NCBI RefSeq assembly: GCF_013114625.1
Contig: NZ_VTXD01000008.1
Location: forward strand, 1-64,000
Length of the DNA: 64,000 nt
DNA from: Vibrio sp. 99-70-13A1
GTDB taxonomy: Bacteria; Pseudomonadota; Gammaproteobacteria; Enterobacterales; Vibrionaceae
Reading direction: 5' to 3'
Part shown: one piece after another, positions 34,898 through 43,019 of the stretch
Numbering within the stretch: position 1 is the first letter of the stretch
Layout of the letters: each line of letters opens with the position of its first letter
Made by a program: the position numbers and the translations under genes
The notes under the pieces: generated by a model
Database searches by the model: none
What the model was told of the DNA's origin: nothing
Seen by the model: only the letters and a program-made list of their open reading frames with translations

Positions 34898-34983
34898 AAT
34901 ATTCCGATAAGCGCAGGAAATAAGTACCAAATATTTGAGCTGAACTGATTATTATCCTAGTTGATTGCTACCAGAGCTGATCG

Positions 34984-36231
34984 TTACTTGAAGCGATAGT
35001 TAACTTGGAGACCGACATAATGAGCATGGCTTTCATAGGATCCTTTCATGTTACCAAGGTTAGGAAGTACATCGAGCGTATAATCGATCTCAGGTTTGCT
35101 TAAGTCGATGTAGTCGTAATAGCCTCGCATCTCCCAATTACGGTTGATTTTATACGTTGCACCTAGACCAAATCGCCAAATTTCACCTAAAGGCACATCC
35201 ATGTAAATATTATTTGGATTGTCTTGAGGAGATGTTTCGTAACTTATTCCTGTTTCTAAACGTACTTTTCGGCTTAATTGGTAGTGAGTACCTATTGCGA
35301 AGTTCCAGACATCATCAAAGTTTCGAGTAACAATAGGGATAGGGCTATCATTGATATCCAGCGTTAAGTCAGTCCAAGTTGATAAATCGTACCAAGTGAC
35401 GCTCCACAGCAGATCCCATTGATGAGCCACTGTGTGTACACCACTTGCCTGTAGGTGTGCTGGCATAATGAAATCTAAGCCGACATCTGCAGAACGGGCT
35501 GTGTCTAAAAATCCGGTATGGCTGGCTGTCACATCACCTTTACCATAGTGTGCAATTTCAGAACGGTAAATTAAGCCAAATCTATGGTCATTGTTTGGTT
35601 TATAAAACGCGCTTAAGGTATAGCCAATGTTAAAGTCGTCCGCTTCCGCTTCAAGCACACCAGCCCCAATGGTAGGAAGTGAACCGGGAAGTACATCAAG
35701 CTCGCCATTTGCCGTAAAGTATTCAAAGTTAGCAGACATACCAAGCGCGAATTCTTCATTAACTTTATAAGACAGAGCTGGCGCAACCTGCACGGTAACA
35801 AACTCGGCATTTTCTAATAAGCTTTGCCCGTGAAAGTTTTTCCCATAATCAACCCCTGATCCTCCTTGTGATGCAAGCGCAATTCCGCCGTGAAACTTGT
35901 CATTAATCGGAGTAGCGAAATAAAAACTGGCTGCGGGGGTTAGCGTCCCACCATCTGCATTTTCACCATTAGCGAATGCACCCGTTGAGCCTGCATCTGT
36001 ATAATCAAATGTGGTATCAAGTAATGCAGCATTCATTGTTACATTCATTTCCTCTAACTGCGACATACCTGCTGGGTTTGTCCATGCTGTTAAAGCACTT
36101 TCTGCTAATGCTGCACTTCCAGCTCCAACTGTACTGACATTTAAAGAGCCTAATTCTGGAAGAAGTGGACCCGCTGCATATGCTTGGCTTACTACTGAAG
36201 TAATTGCCAAAGCTAAAAAGTGTTTTTTCAT
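34984..36231 (-). CDS. FadL-family outer-membrane channel
   Basis: Outer-membrane transporter for long-chain fatty acids or similar hydrophobic molecules (OmpP1/FadL, 415 residues). A signal peptide ends VVSQAYA. The N-terminal hatch motif is clear: GSLNVSTVGAGSAALAESAL followed by TAWTNPAGMSQL. The C terminus ends in a barrel strand (HYVGLQVNYRFK). In this cluster it would bring alkyl chains released or bound outside the cell across the outer membrane. An ATCG-N6-CGAT site lies about 97 bases before its start. Confidence 0.88.
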   Translation of the reverse strand: MKKHFLALAITSVVSQAYAAGPLLPELGSLNVSTVGAGSAALAESALTAWTNPAGMSQLEEMNVTMNAALLDTTFDYTDAGSTGAFANGENADGGTLTPAASFYFATPINDKFHGGIALASQGGSGVDYGKNFHGQSLLENAEFVTVQVAPALSYKVNEEFALGMSANFEYFTANGELDVLPGSLPTIGAGVLEAEADDFNIGYTLSAFYKPNNDHRFGLIYRSEIAHYGKGDVTASHTGFLDTARSADVGLDFIMPAHLQASGVHTVAHQWDLLWSVTWYDLSTWTDLTLDINDSPIPIVTRNFDDVWNFAIGTHYQLSRKVRLETGISYETSPQDNPNNIYMDVPLGEIWRFGLGATYKINRNWEMRGYYDYIDLSKPEIDYTLDVLPNLGNMKGSYESHAHYVGLQVNYRFK

Positions 36232-36320
36232 TTAACCAACCTATTGTGATGACTACCATAAACAGGCGGATACTAGATGGACTTCACAATGAGAAACATA
36301 AGCAAAATAATTATTTAATT

Positions 36321-36334
36321 ATCGCTTTCACGAT
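36321..36334 (-). promoter_or_regulatory. ATCG-N6-CGAT site before the FadL-family gene
   Basis: ATCGCTTTCACGAT. A minus-strand TATGTT at 36300-36295 lies about 30 bp away and may be the -10 element; the match is weaker than in the three neighbouring promoters. Confidence 0.6.
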
Positions 36335-36583
36335 GATTCACTTTAGGTTGAGTGTAAAAGTAGGCTATATAAATGTGCTGCGCAGTAAAGGTATGAAACT
36401 GAGTAAATAAATCGTGAAGTGTGTGAATCAGTAATCACTGATACTCATGGCATTCTTATTCGGTCTAGTAGTAATGCTCAGAGTAATTGATTGTGGATAG
36501 TTAAGTTTCAGCTCACATATAGAAAGCAAGTAAATGGTAAACATTGAACCTATTACAAAAAACAAGTAAAAGATAAGCAAATT

Positions 36584-36597
36584 ATCGTATTAACGAT
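36584..36597 (+). promoter_or_regulatory. ATCG-N6-CGAT site at the LysR gene
   Basis: ATCGTATTAACGAT ends 15 bases before the LysR start codon. This close position would suit autorepression. Confidence 0.6.
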
Positions 36598-36612
36598 TGA
36601 TAGGGGAAATGA

Positions 36613-37548
36613 ATGAGTAATGACATTCCGAACTTTAACTTATTGGCTGTATTCTCTGCTGTGATGGAGCAGGGGAGTTTAAGCAAGGCGGCTGAGCATC
36701 TAAATACCAATCAGTCGACAATCAGTACCGCCCTGGGACGATTGAAAAATGATGTTGGTCAGGAGTTGTTTGTACGCAGTGGGCGAGGTGTAGTACCTAC
36801 CGCATTTTCGCAGAGTTTGTATGAACAAGTGAAAGCACCAATACAAGAGCTTAATGGTGTATTCCAGGGAATGACATCATTCGATGAGGTTACATCCGAG
36901 CGTAAATTTGTAGTATCAGCCCCTGAGCATTTGCAATGGTTACTTCTCAACCGCTTTGCTCAGTTACCTAACCAAGGGATCACGTTGGAAGTGTATGATC
37001 AACCTGATACTGATGATCAAGTTCATGAAAATCTATTGACTCAAAAATTTGATGCCATGATTGATATTGTTTTGCCTGAACACCCAAACACAATGAATGA
37101 AAAGCTTTACGATGGTGAATTCGTGATTGCTTGTCGTGCCGGTCACCCAAGAATTAAAGGTGAGATCACTGAGGCGCAGTTTATGGATGAAAAACATGCA
37201 GTTTTGGATAGAACACGTCGGCAAGTAAGAAGCTTGAGCCATTACACGTCATTGGATTTAACACAACGTAAGATTGTTTTCCACGGCAGCTCTTTGTTCA
37301 GTAATCTACTGTTATGTAGCCAATCTGATTACATCACAGTTGTGCCACTTTCAATGGCTATGCAATTTCAAGAACGTTTAGATTTACAGCTATTCAAACC
37401 ACCTTTTGATTACCTTCCTATCTCCCATTATTTGATTTGGCTAAAAAAACAAAATAACGATCCTGCTCACAGGTGGTTCCGCCAAGAGATTCTCAAGACT
37501 TCAGATGAAATGTCTAAGTCATTAAGCAATAGGCGAACGGTTTTCTAA
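36613..37548 (+). CDS. LysR-family regulator of the alkylsulfatase cluster
   Basis: LysR-type transcription factor of 311 residues. The N-terminal winged HTH is SAVMEQGSLSKAAEHLNTNQ and STISTALGRLKNDVGQELFVR; the rest is a substrate-binding effector domain. It resembles the LeuO-like branch. In Pseudomonas the LysR protein SdsB activates the sdsA alkylsulfatase gene; the parallel layout and the six shared palindromes make this a likely SdsB counterpart with a wider regulon. The inducer is unknown, possibly an alkyl sulfate or alcohol. Confidence 0.85.
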   Translation: MSNDIPNFNLLAVFSAVMEQGSLSKAAEHLNTNQSTISTALGRLKNDVGQELFVRSGRGVVPTAFSQSLYEQVKAPIQELNGVFQGMTSFDEVTSERKFVVSAPEHLQWLLLNRFAQLPNQGITLEVYDQPDTDDQVHENLLTQKFDAMIDIVLPEHPNTMNEKLYDGEFVIACRAGHPRIKGEITEAQFMDEKHAVLDRTRRQVRSLSHYTSLDLTQRKIVFHGSSLFSNLLLCSQSDYITVVPLSMAMQFQERLDLQLFKPPFDYLPISHYLIWLKKQNNDPAHRWFRQEILKTSDEMSKSLSNRRTVF

Positions 37549-37584
37549 ATTGCACCGTTATGATTACAACTGATTAGATAATTT

Positions 37585-37632
37585 AAAGATAAAGATAAAG
37601 ATAAAGATAAAGATAAAGATAAAGATAAAGAT
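37585..37632. repeat. Tandem repeat, 6 bp x 8
   Basis: Eight perfect AAAGAT units run directly into the terminator of the LysR gene. It lies 36 bases after the LysR stop. Confidence 0.95.
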
Positions 37633-37660
37633 AAAGGGAGGCTTCGGTCTCCCTTTTTAT
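37633..37660 (+). terminator. Terminator of the LysR gene
   Basis: AAAGGGAG and CTCCCTTT around GCTTCGGT with a T run after. Its first bases continue the hexamer array. Confidence 0.75.
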
Positions 37661-37836
37661 GTCTATAAACTTATTATTAATGCGGGACTTTAATAACAAA
37701 ATATTATCATAATGAGAATTTTTGATAATTTCATTAAATTGGACGGTTCTACTACTATACCCAACAACAGAGAAGCCAATCGCTTCCATTACAGACAAGT
37801 TAGCTTCATATATATGAAGTAAATAAGGGTGAAAAT

Positions 37837-38214
37837 ATGAAATTCTTGCATACGATGATTCGAGTGACTGACCTAGATAAATCCATTGAGTTTTATACGA
37901 AAGTACTGGGCATGAAGGAACTTGAGCGTCATGACAATGCAGAATATCGTTACACGCTGGTATTTGTTGGTTATGAGCAAGGTGGAACAACGATTGAGCT
38001 GACATACAACTGGGACACAAACGAATATGAGATGGGTAGCGCATTTGGTCACTTAGCTTTAGGTGTAGAAGATATCTACGCGTCATGTGAAAAGATTAAA
38101 GCATTAGGCGGAAATGTGACTCGAGAAGCAGGACCTGTAAAAGGGGGGACTACTCATATCGCATTCATCACAGACCCAGATGGCTACCAAATCGAACTGA
38201 TTCAATTAGGTTAA
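37837..38214 (+). CDS. gloA: Glyoxalase I (lactoylglutathione lyase)
   Basis: Converts the methylglyoxal-glutathione adduct to S-lactoylglutathione. A 125-residue VOC-fold protein. The metal ligands of the Ni-type enzyme are in place: His5 (FLHTMIRV), Glu54 (TIELTYNW), His72 (FGHLAL) and Glu120 (YQIELI). It is followed after 19 bases by a nemA-like gene, an arrangement like the electrophile-response unit nemRA-gloA of E. coli, but without an adjacent nemR gene. Confidence 0.93.
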   Translation: MKFLHTMIRVTDLDKSIEFYTKVLGMKELERHDNAEYRYTLVFVGYEQGGTTIELTYNWDTNEYEMGSAFGHLALGVEDIYASCEKIKALGGNVTREAGPVKGGTTHIAFITDPDGYQIELIQLG

Positions 38215-38233
38215 TTTTTTAGAGGATAACAGA

Positions 38234-39331
38234 ATGACTAACGCACTATTTCAACCGATCCAACTTGGTAATATTACTCTAAAAAATCGCATTGTAATGC
38301 CGCCAATGACTCGCTCTCGCGCTACTCAACCAAGTAATGCTGCTAATGAAATAATGGCTGAATATTATGCACAACGTGCAACCGCAGGGCTTATCATTGC
38401 AGAAGGCACGCAAATTTCAGCTATGGGTCAGGGCTATGCTTGGACTCCAGGTATCTACTCTGAAGAACAAATCGCAGGTTGGAAAAAAGTTACTGATGCC
38501 GTGCATGAAAAAGACGGTGTAATCTTTGCGCAGCTTTGGCATGTGGGCCGTGTAACACACCCAGATAATATTGGTGGTGAGCAGCCAATTTCATCATCAG
38601 CAATGAAAGCTGAAAATGTAAAAGTATTTATTGATAACGGCACTGATGAACCGGGTTTTGTCGATGTTGTTGAACCACGTGAAATGACAAAAGATGATAT
38701 CGCGATGGTCATTGAACAATATCGTCAAGCAGCTTTAAATGCTGTGGAAGCAGGGTTTGATGGCATTGAATTGCATGCAGCAAATGGATACTTGATAAAC
38801 CAATTTATTGATTCAGAAGCGAACAATCGTACTGATGAATACGGCGGTTCAGTTGAAAACCGCTTACGTTTCTTAGGTGAAGTGGTAGAAGCAATGGTTG
38901 GTGCTATTGGCGCTGACAAAGTTGGTGTTCGTCTTGCTCCGTTTACATCACTCAATGGCACTGTAGATGCAACTCCTGTTGAAACTTACACAGCGGCAGC
39001 GGCACTGCTTAACCTATACAAAATCGTTTATTTACATATTGCAGAAGTGGATTGGGACGATGCGCCTGAAACACCAAAAGTATTTAAAGATGATGTGCGT
39101 AAGGCTTACGATGGCGTGCTGATTTATGCTGGTAAATACGACAGTGTTCGTGGCGAGCAAGCTCTGCAAGAAGGAGTGACAGATATGGTTGGTTTTGGTC
39201 GCCCATTTGTGGCAAACCCAGATCTACCATCACGCATTAAAAATGGTTACCCTCTTGCGCCTCACGATCCAAACACTCTATTTGGTGGTGCTGAAAAAGG
39301 TCTGACTGATTACCCTGTTTATGCTGGTTAG
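38234..39331 (+). CDS. nemA: Old Yellow Enzyme family reductase (NemA-like)
   Basis: FMN-dependent ene-reductase of 365 residues that reduces electrophiles such as N-ethylmaleimide. Signatures are FQPIQLGNITLKNRIVMPPM-like start with TRSRA, AQLWHVGRVTH, LHAANGYLINQFIDSEANNR and GFGRPFVANPDLPSR. It follows gloA after 19 bases with AGAGGA before the start, so the two form an operon against reactive carbonyls and electrophiles. High confidence in family; the exact in vivo substrate is uncertain. Confidence 0.9.
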   Translation: MTNALFQPIQLGNITLKNRIVMPPMTRSRATQPSNAANEIMAEYYAQRATAGLIIAEGTQISAMGQGYAWTPGIYSEEQIAGWKKVTDAVHEKDGVIFAQLWHVGRVTHPDNIGGEQPISSSAMKAENVKVFIDNGTDEPGFVDVVEPREMTKDDIAMVIEQYRQAALNAVEAGFDGIELHAANGYLINQFIDSEANNRTDEYGGSVENRLRFLGEVVEAMVGAIGADKVGVRLAPFTSLNGTVDATPVETYTAAAALLNLYKIVYLHIAEVDWDDAPETPKVFKDDVRKAYDGVLIYAGKYDSVRGEQALQEGVTDMVGFGRPFVANPDLPSRIKNGYPLAPHDPNTLFGGAEKGLTDYPVYAG

Positions 39332-39408
39332 TCGTGCTGTATTTTGCTGTAAATAATTCAACTTATGCAGGTTAATAAACCTATTAAGTAAAAGAAGAAT
39401 TACTTACC

Positions 39409-39444
39409 AAAAGCAACCATACACATGTATGGTTGCTTTTTTAT
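39409..39444 (+). terminator. Terminator of the gloA-nemA operon
   Basis: A nearly perfect stem (AAAAGCAACCATACA with TGTATGGTTGCTTTT) and a following T run. Its right arm contains an ATG that would be an apparent early start for the next gene, which I therefore reject. Confidence 0.9.
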
Positions 39445-39464
39445 TTTGCGAGCGAATAAACCCA

Positions 39465-40328
39465 ATGAATGTAAAAACAATGAAAGGGGAGCTGTGTCTC
39501 TTATTCGCAACCATTTTAGCGGGCGTCGGTTGGATAGCCTCTAAACTAGTGGTATTAGAAATGCCAGGTCCTGTGTTTATTGGTGTGCGTTTTGTAGTGG
39601 CAAGCCTGATCCTATTGCCATTTTGTATTCACCACATACGCCAGCTGTCTTTTAAACAAATCCTGTCATTATGCGGCGTTGGCTTGCTGTTATCTGTCTC
39701 ATTACAAGTATGGGTTTACGCAGTTTCTATCACTCAAACCCTATCTGAAGGGGCATTCATCATGAGTTTAGCGATGATTATTGCTCCCTTTGTTTCTTGG
39801 GTGATATTTCGAGTTAAGCCAAATCGTGCCTTCTGGATGTCATTTCCTATAGCAATTATAGGCATGTTACTGCTCACTCTAACTAATGGCTGGCATGTAG
39901 AACCGAGTCAGATATATTTCCTATTAGCGTCGATGCTACTTTCGATTCATTTTGTCATGAACAAGCGTGTAATCACGAACATTAAGCCTATAGCTTCTAT
40001 TTGTGTTCAGCTTTTTGTGGTGGGGATTAGCGGGTTAGCGTTTGCTTCTTCAACGACTCAGCCTGATTTTGAAATAACGCAAAGTTTAATCTTTTGGTTC
40101 ATTGTGTCTGCTGTGGTCGCAACGTCAATTCGTTATCTATTACAAACGCTTGGTCAGCACTCTGTGAATATGGAAGTGGCTGCTTTGATCATGATTTTAG
40201 AACCAGTATGGACATTATTACTTAGCGTGAGTGTATTGGATGAGAGTGTAGAATTGCAGAAGTTGCTCGGTGGAGCGGTGATTATTGCTTCACTGTTTTG
40301 TTATATCAAATGGTCGAGAAAAAAATAA
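39465..40328 (+). CDS. EamA/DMT-family transporter
   Basis: Ten-helix DMT transporter of about 287 residues. I start it at ATG 39465 (MNVKTMKGELCLLF); an earlier ATG at 39429 lies inside the preceding terminator. The first repeat shows ILAGVGWIASKLVVLEMPGP with VFIGVRFVVASL; the second ends with VAALIMILEPVWTLLLSVSV and a basic tail (KWSRKK). Likely exports a small metabolite. It is separately transcribed from nemA because of the terminator. The ribosome binding site is weak. Confidence 0.75.
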   Translation: MNVKTMKGELCLLFATILAGVGWIASKLVVLEMPGPVFIGVRFVVASLILLPFCIHHIRQLSFKQILSLCGVGLLLSVSLQVWVYAVSITQTLSEGAFIMSLAMIIAPFVSWVIFRVKPNRAFWMSFPIAIIGMLLLTLTNGWHVEPSQIYFLLASMLLSIHFVMNKRVITNIKPIASICVQLFVVGISGLAFASSTTQPDFEITQSLIFWFIVSAVVATSIRYLLQTLGQHSVNMEVAALIMILEPVWTLLLSVSVLDESVELQKLLGGAVIIASLFCYIKWSRKK

Positions 40329-40358
40329 AGCCTTCGAATGGGTCGAAGGCTTCGTTTT
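40328..40358 (+). terminator. Terminator overlapping the EamA stop codon
   Basis: AAGCCTTCGA and TCGAAGGCTT around ATGGG, with T run. The left arm begins within the stop codon. Confidence 0.8.
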
Positions 40359-40371
40359 ATTCTGCCGTTTT

Positions 40372-40434
40372 AGAGCTTAGAGCTTAGAGCTTAGAGCTTA
40401 GAGCTTAGAGCTTAGAGCTTAGAGTTTAGAGCTT
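40372..40434. repeat. Tandem repeat, 7 bp x 9
   Basis: Nine AGAGCTT units, of which the eighth reads AGAGTTT. The array fills the gap between two convergent genes (EamA and MarR). Confidence 0.95.
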
Positions 40435-40442
40435 AGAGCCAA

Positions 40443-40871
40443 TTAGATATCAGCAACCATCTTCTTCAACAACTTGAGCATTTGCTGCTGCTCTTTTGAG
40501 TCTAAAGCACTCAGCAAATCCTCATTCAGTTTTACAGGAATAGGGATCAGCTCTGCTTCAAGCTCTTTGCCTTTTTCTGTTAGATATATACGAAAAGAGC
40601 GGCGGCTATTTGGATCTGGTCTGCGTTCAACGAGTGCCAGTTTTTCTAATTTATCTAACGTTCGGGTGGTTGTTGAATTCTCTACTTTTGATTTAGCGGC
40701 AATGTCACGCTGAGTGATGCCTTCTTCTTCCCATAGGCACATTAACGTTGGCCATAATGCAATGGTTAGGCCGTGTTTCTTCAATTCTATATCAAAGTCT
40801 TTACTTGCTTTGTTAGCAACGACATTGATCATCCAACCAAAGCTATTTTGTCTATCAAACTCTTCTGGCAT
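40443..40871 (-). CDS. MarR-family regulator
   Basis: Winged-helix regulator of 142 residues. The DNA-binding part is ITQRDIAAKSKVENSTTTRT and LDKLEKLALVERRPDPNSRR, with wing FRIYLTEKGKELE. Helices for dimerisation lie at both ends. The neighbouring EamA transporter gene is convergent and no operator was identified, so targets are open. It is not the CosR-type regulator of ectoine genes as far as I can judge. Confidence 0.88.
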   Translation of the reverse strand: MPEEFDRQNSFGWMINVVANKASKDFDIELKKHGLTIALWPTLMCLWEEEGITQRDIAAKSKVENSTTTRTLDKLEKLALVERRPDPNSRRSFRIYLTEKGKELEAELIPIPVKLNEDLLSALDSKEQQQMLKLLKKMVADI

Positions 40872-41092
40872 TTGATTACACCTAGTTCTTACAATGATAT
40901 TACAACTGTTGTTATCGTAACTAATGCCGGTGCAATAAGCACTATAAATACTTTTCGATTTAATGAAAAAATTAACTGCATAGCATTTTATAAGCCATGC
41001 TGACGGCGTTTGATACCACCTTCAATCAATAGTGAAATGGACTGGTATCAATACCATTAAGAGTGAGTGAAAAATATTTTTTGTCTTAGCTG

Positions 41093-41587
41093 TTACTCAG
41101 CGACTGTGACTTTTGTAATCACAATATCTTCACAAGGAACGTCTTCATGTCCCCAGCGAGTGGTAGTCGGAGCAGCTTCAATTTTTCTCACTACATCCAT
41201 ACCTGCGGATACCTTTCCAAACACAGCGTAACCCCAACCAGCATTGGTTGTTGAGGTGTGGTCAAGAAAGTCATTGTCATCTAAGTTAATGAAAAATTGA
41301 GCAGTAGCCGAATGAGGGGCATCTGTTCTAGCCATAGCAACAGAACCAATCACGTTTTTTAAACCTCGATTAGCTTCATTAACGATAGGCGCTCTTGTCG
41401 GTTTTTCTGTCATATCGATAGTATGACCGCCACCTTGGATCATGAAACCTTCAATCACTCTATGGAATGTTGTTCCCTCATAGAAGCCATCTTGGCAATA
41501 TTTTAAGAAATTTTTAGCACTCACCGGAGCTTTGTCCAGGTTCAACTCAATTTCAATATCACCAAAGTTTGTCGTCAAAATAATCAT
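41093..41587 (-). CDS. ppiB: Cytoplasmic peptidyl-prolyl isomerase B
   Basis: Cyclophilin that speeds cis-trans isomerisation of proline bonds. It has 164 residues and no signal peptide, so it is the PpiB-type cytoplasmic form. Active-site residues are in [15 protein letters not shown] and the '[16 protein letters not shown]' segment, with [15 protein letters not shown] after. The single gene is followed upstream by an octamer repeat array. Confidence 0.93.
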   Translation of the reverse strand: MIILTTNFGDIEIELNLDKAPVSAKNFLKYCQDGFYEGTTFHRVIEGFMIQGGGHTIDMTEKPTRAPIVNEANRGLKNVIGSVAMARTDAPHSATAQFFINLDDNDFLDHTSTTNAGWGYAVFGKVSAGMDVVRKIEAAPTTTRWGHEDVPCEDIVITKVTVAE

Positions 41588-41642
41588 AGTATTTACTGCC
41601 TTGAAAATAGTAGGGGGAGTATAAGGAAATTATCTTAAGAAG

Positions 41643-41696
41643 AGTAGAAGAGTAGAAGAGTAGAAGAGTAGAAGAGTAGAAGAGTAGAAGAGTAGA
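41643..41696. repeat. Tandem repeat, 8 bp x 6.75
   Basis: Six perfect AGTAGAAG units followed by AGTAGA. The array lies upstream of ppiB and downstream of the dsbA terminator, between two minus-strand genes. Confidence 0.95.
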
Positions 41697-41747
41697 GCTA
41701 AGACAATGAATGAGCAGCTTAGTCTGAAAAGGCACATTACAAAAGAA

Positions 41748-41774
41748 AAAGGCTTAGCGATTAACTAAGCCTTT
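41748..41774 (-). terminator. Terminator of dsbA
   Basis: AAAGGCTTAG and CTAAGCCTTT pair perfectly; a T-rich run follows on the minus strand. It is 38 bases after the dsbA stop. Confidence 0.85.
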
Positions 41775-41811
41775 GAATGCTGATTCATTGAATCGTTGAT
41801 TAGATTGACGA

Positions 41812-42411
41812 CTATAGAGTCAGAAGGAAATTAACCAGTTGATTATATTCTTCATAGCTTTTGATGCTGCCTGGTTTCACGATGTACTTGTCATTGACTA
41901 ATACACCCGGAACACCAGTTAATGTGCTTGCTTTGAACTGCTTGTCGAAACGCTTTTGCATCGAGTTAACTGCAAAACTGTTATAAGCCGCATCAAACTT
42001 TTTAGCGTCAATACCAGTATCTAAGAAGATTTGGCGTAGAGCTTCATCATTTCTTGGCGCTTGTTTTAGGTCATGTATTTGCTTAAACATTTCAGGAACC
42101 ATTGTTTCCTCAGCGTCCAGCGCAATCATCGCAGCGTAAGATTTTGCCATCGGGACAGCCATGTTGCCTCCCATGAATGCTACGTGCACTTTTTCAAAAC
42201 TTGCGTCTGTAGGTAAACTTTTCTTCATGTTTTCAACAACACCTTCGAACTGATAACAGTGCGGGCAGTAAAATGAGAAAAACTCAGTTACGGTCGAAGT
42301 CTTAGCTTTTTCTACATCCAGTACAGAGTAATGTGTGCCTTCTTCGAATTGAGCCGCTTGTGCTGATAGGCTGAGCATTAATGCACTAAAAAGAGTAAAT
42401 AATTTTTTCAT
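41812..42411 (-). CDS. dsbA: Periplasmic thiol:disulfide oxidase DsbA
   Basis: Introduces disulfide bonds in exported proteins. I start it at ATG 42411 (199 residues), which gives a signal peptide ending AQA; the frame runs 13 codons further upstream. The active site is Cys49-Pro-His-Cys52 in FFSFYCPHCYQFE, with cis-Pro in TLTGVPGVLVN. Length and motifs fit the main DsbA. The next gene upstream on the same strand, 95 bases away, encodes a Cys-containing exported protein. Confidence 0.93.
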   Translation of the reverse strand: MKKLFTLFSALMLSLSAQAAQFEEGTHYSVLDVEKAKTSTVTEFFSFYCPHCYQFEGVVENMKKSLPTDASFEKVHVAFMGGNMAVPMAKSYAAMIALDAEETMVPEMFKQIHDLKQAPRNDEALRQIFLDTGIDAKKFDAAYNSFAVNSMQKRFDKQFKASTLTGVPGVLVNDKYIVKPGSIKSYEEYNQLVNFLLTL

Positions 42412-42505
42412 GATGATGTTATTTCCAATAATTAAATCGTCAGTTCTCACGCCATAAGTAGTGGCGTAAATATTTTATGTTGTAGTTGTATTGCTGAGAC
42501 AAAAA

Positions 42506-42931
42506 TTAGGAAATAGGAGGGCGCAGTAAAGTTTGGCTATTTAAAACAGGTTTTAGCTTAGGTTCACGCTCGATAAGCGCTAAAGATTGAGGCTGGTAGT
42601 TGATTGCGTTTGATGCCTTAAATGGTGGCATCTTTAGCTGGCAAACAGAACTACAATTTGTATGTTCGGCTTGCGTAATTTCAGTTTCAGAGTGGGAATC
42701 AGGGCAATCTAAGTGAAGTGATTCTGTGCTTGCTAGAGAAGTAACTTGCTGCTGACCATCAAAGAAGTGTGGGCTATCAATAGTGCTTGTGCTTTCAAAC
42801 GAAACTTCAGGTACAAGCATGTTTTCAGTGCTATTTGATGCAGCAAAAGAGCTATTTGCTAACAACATAGCAAACAACATAAAAGCATGTATCCAAATTT
42901 TATTAAGCAATTTAGGCATGAATTTTCGCAA
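42506..42931 (-). CDS. Exported Cys/His protein of unknown function
   Basis: A 141-residue protein with a signal peptide (residues 1-30; ATG 42919 is an alternative start giving MPKLLNK). The mature part contains a cluster of Cys and His (HLDCPDSHSETEITQAEHTN, then CSSVCQLKMPP) that could bind a metal or form disulfides. It is upstream of dsbA on the same strand, so DsbA might act on it. No family is recognised; copper-related periplasmic proteins sometimes look like this. Confidence 0.6.
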   Translation of the reverse strand: MRKFMPKLLNKIWIHAFMLFAMLLANSSFAASNSTENMLVPEVSFESTSTIDSPHFFDGQQQVTSLASTESLHLDCPDSHSETEITQAEHTNCSSVCQLKMPPFKASNAINYQPQSLALIEREPKLKPVLNSQTLLRPPIS

Positions 42932-43019
42932 TTTAATTAAACAACCACTCTATCTGTTTGCATCATACATCACCAAGGGCGACACGCCAATTGAGTTTAT
43001 CTATTCAGCTAACTAAGCG

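Larger units (their letters stand above)
34295..34983. other. Intergenic region with promoter C and a terminator
   Basis: A 689-base stretch without a gene. It contains the LysR-type promoter at 34406-34447 and the FadL-gene terminator at 34877-34897. Between them (34480-34870) I see only a short minus-strand frame with no ribosome binding site or protein character. Confidence 0.5.
36232..36612. other. Divergent region between the FadL and LysR genes
   Basis: No gene in these 381 bases. One regulatory palindrome lies near each end (36321-36334 and 36584-36597), consistent with control of both divergent genes by the LysR protein. Confidence 0.55.

Noticed and set aside
37583-38086. 167-codon minus-strand frame ending in repeated Leu-Tyr
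   Set aside because: It is antisense to gloA and its tail is only the hexamer array read in one frame.
39429-39464. Upstream ATG for the EamA gene at 39429
   Set aside because: It lies in the right arm of the gloA-nemA terminator and lacks a ribosome binding site.
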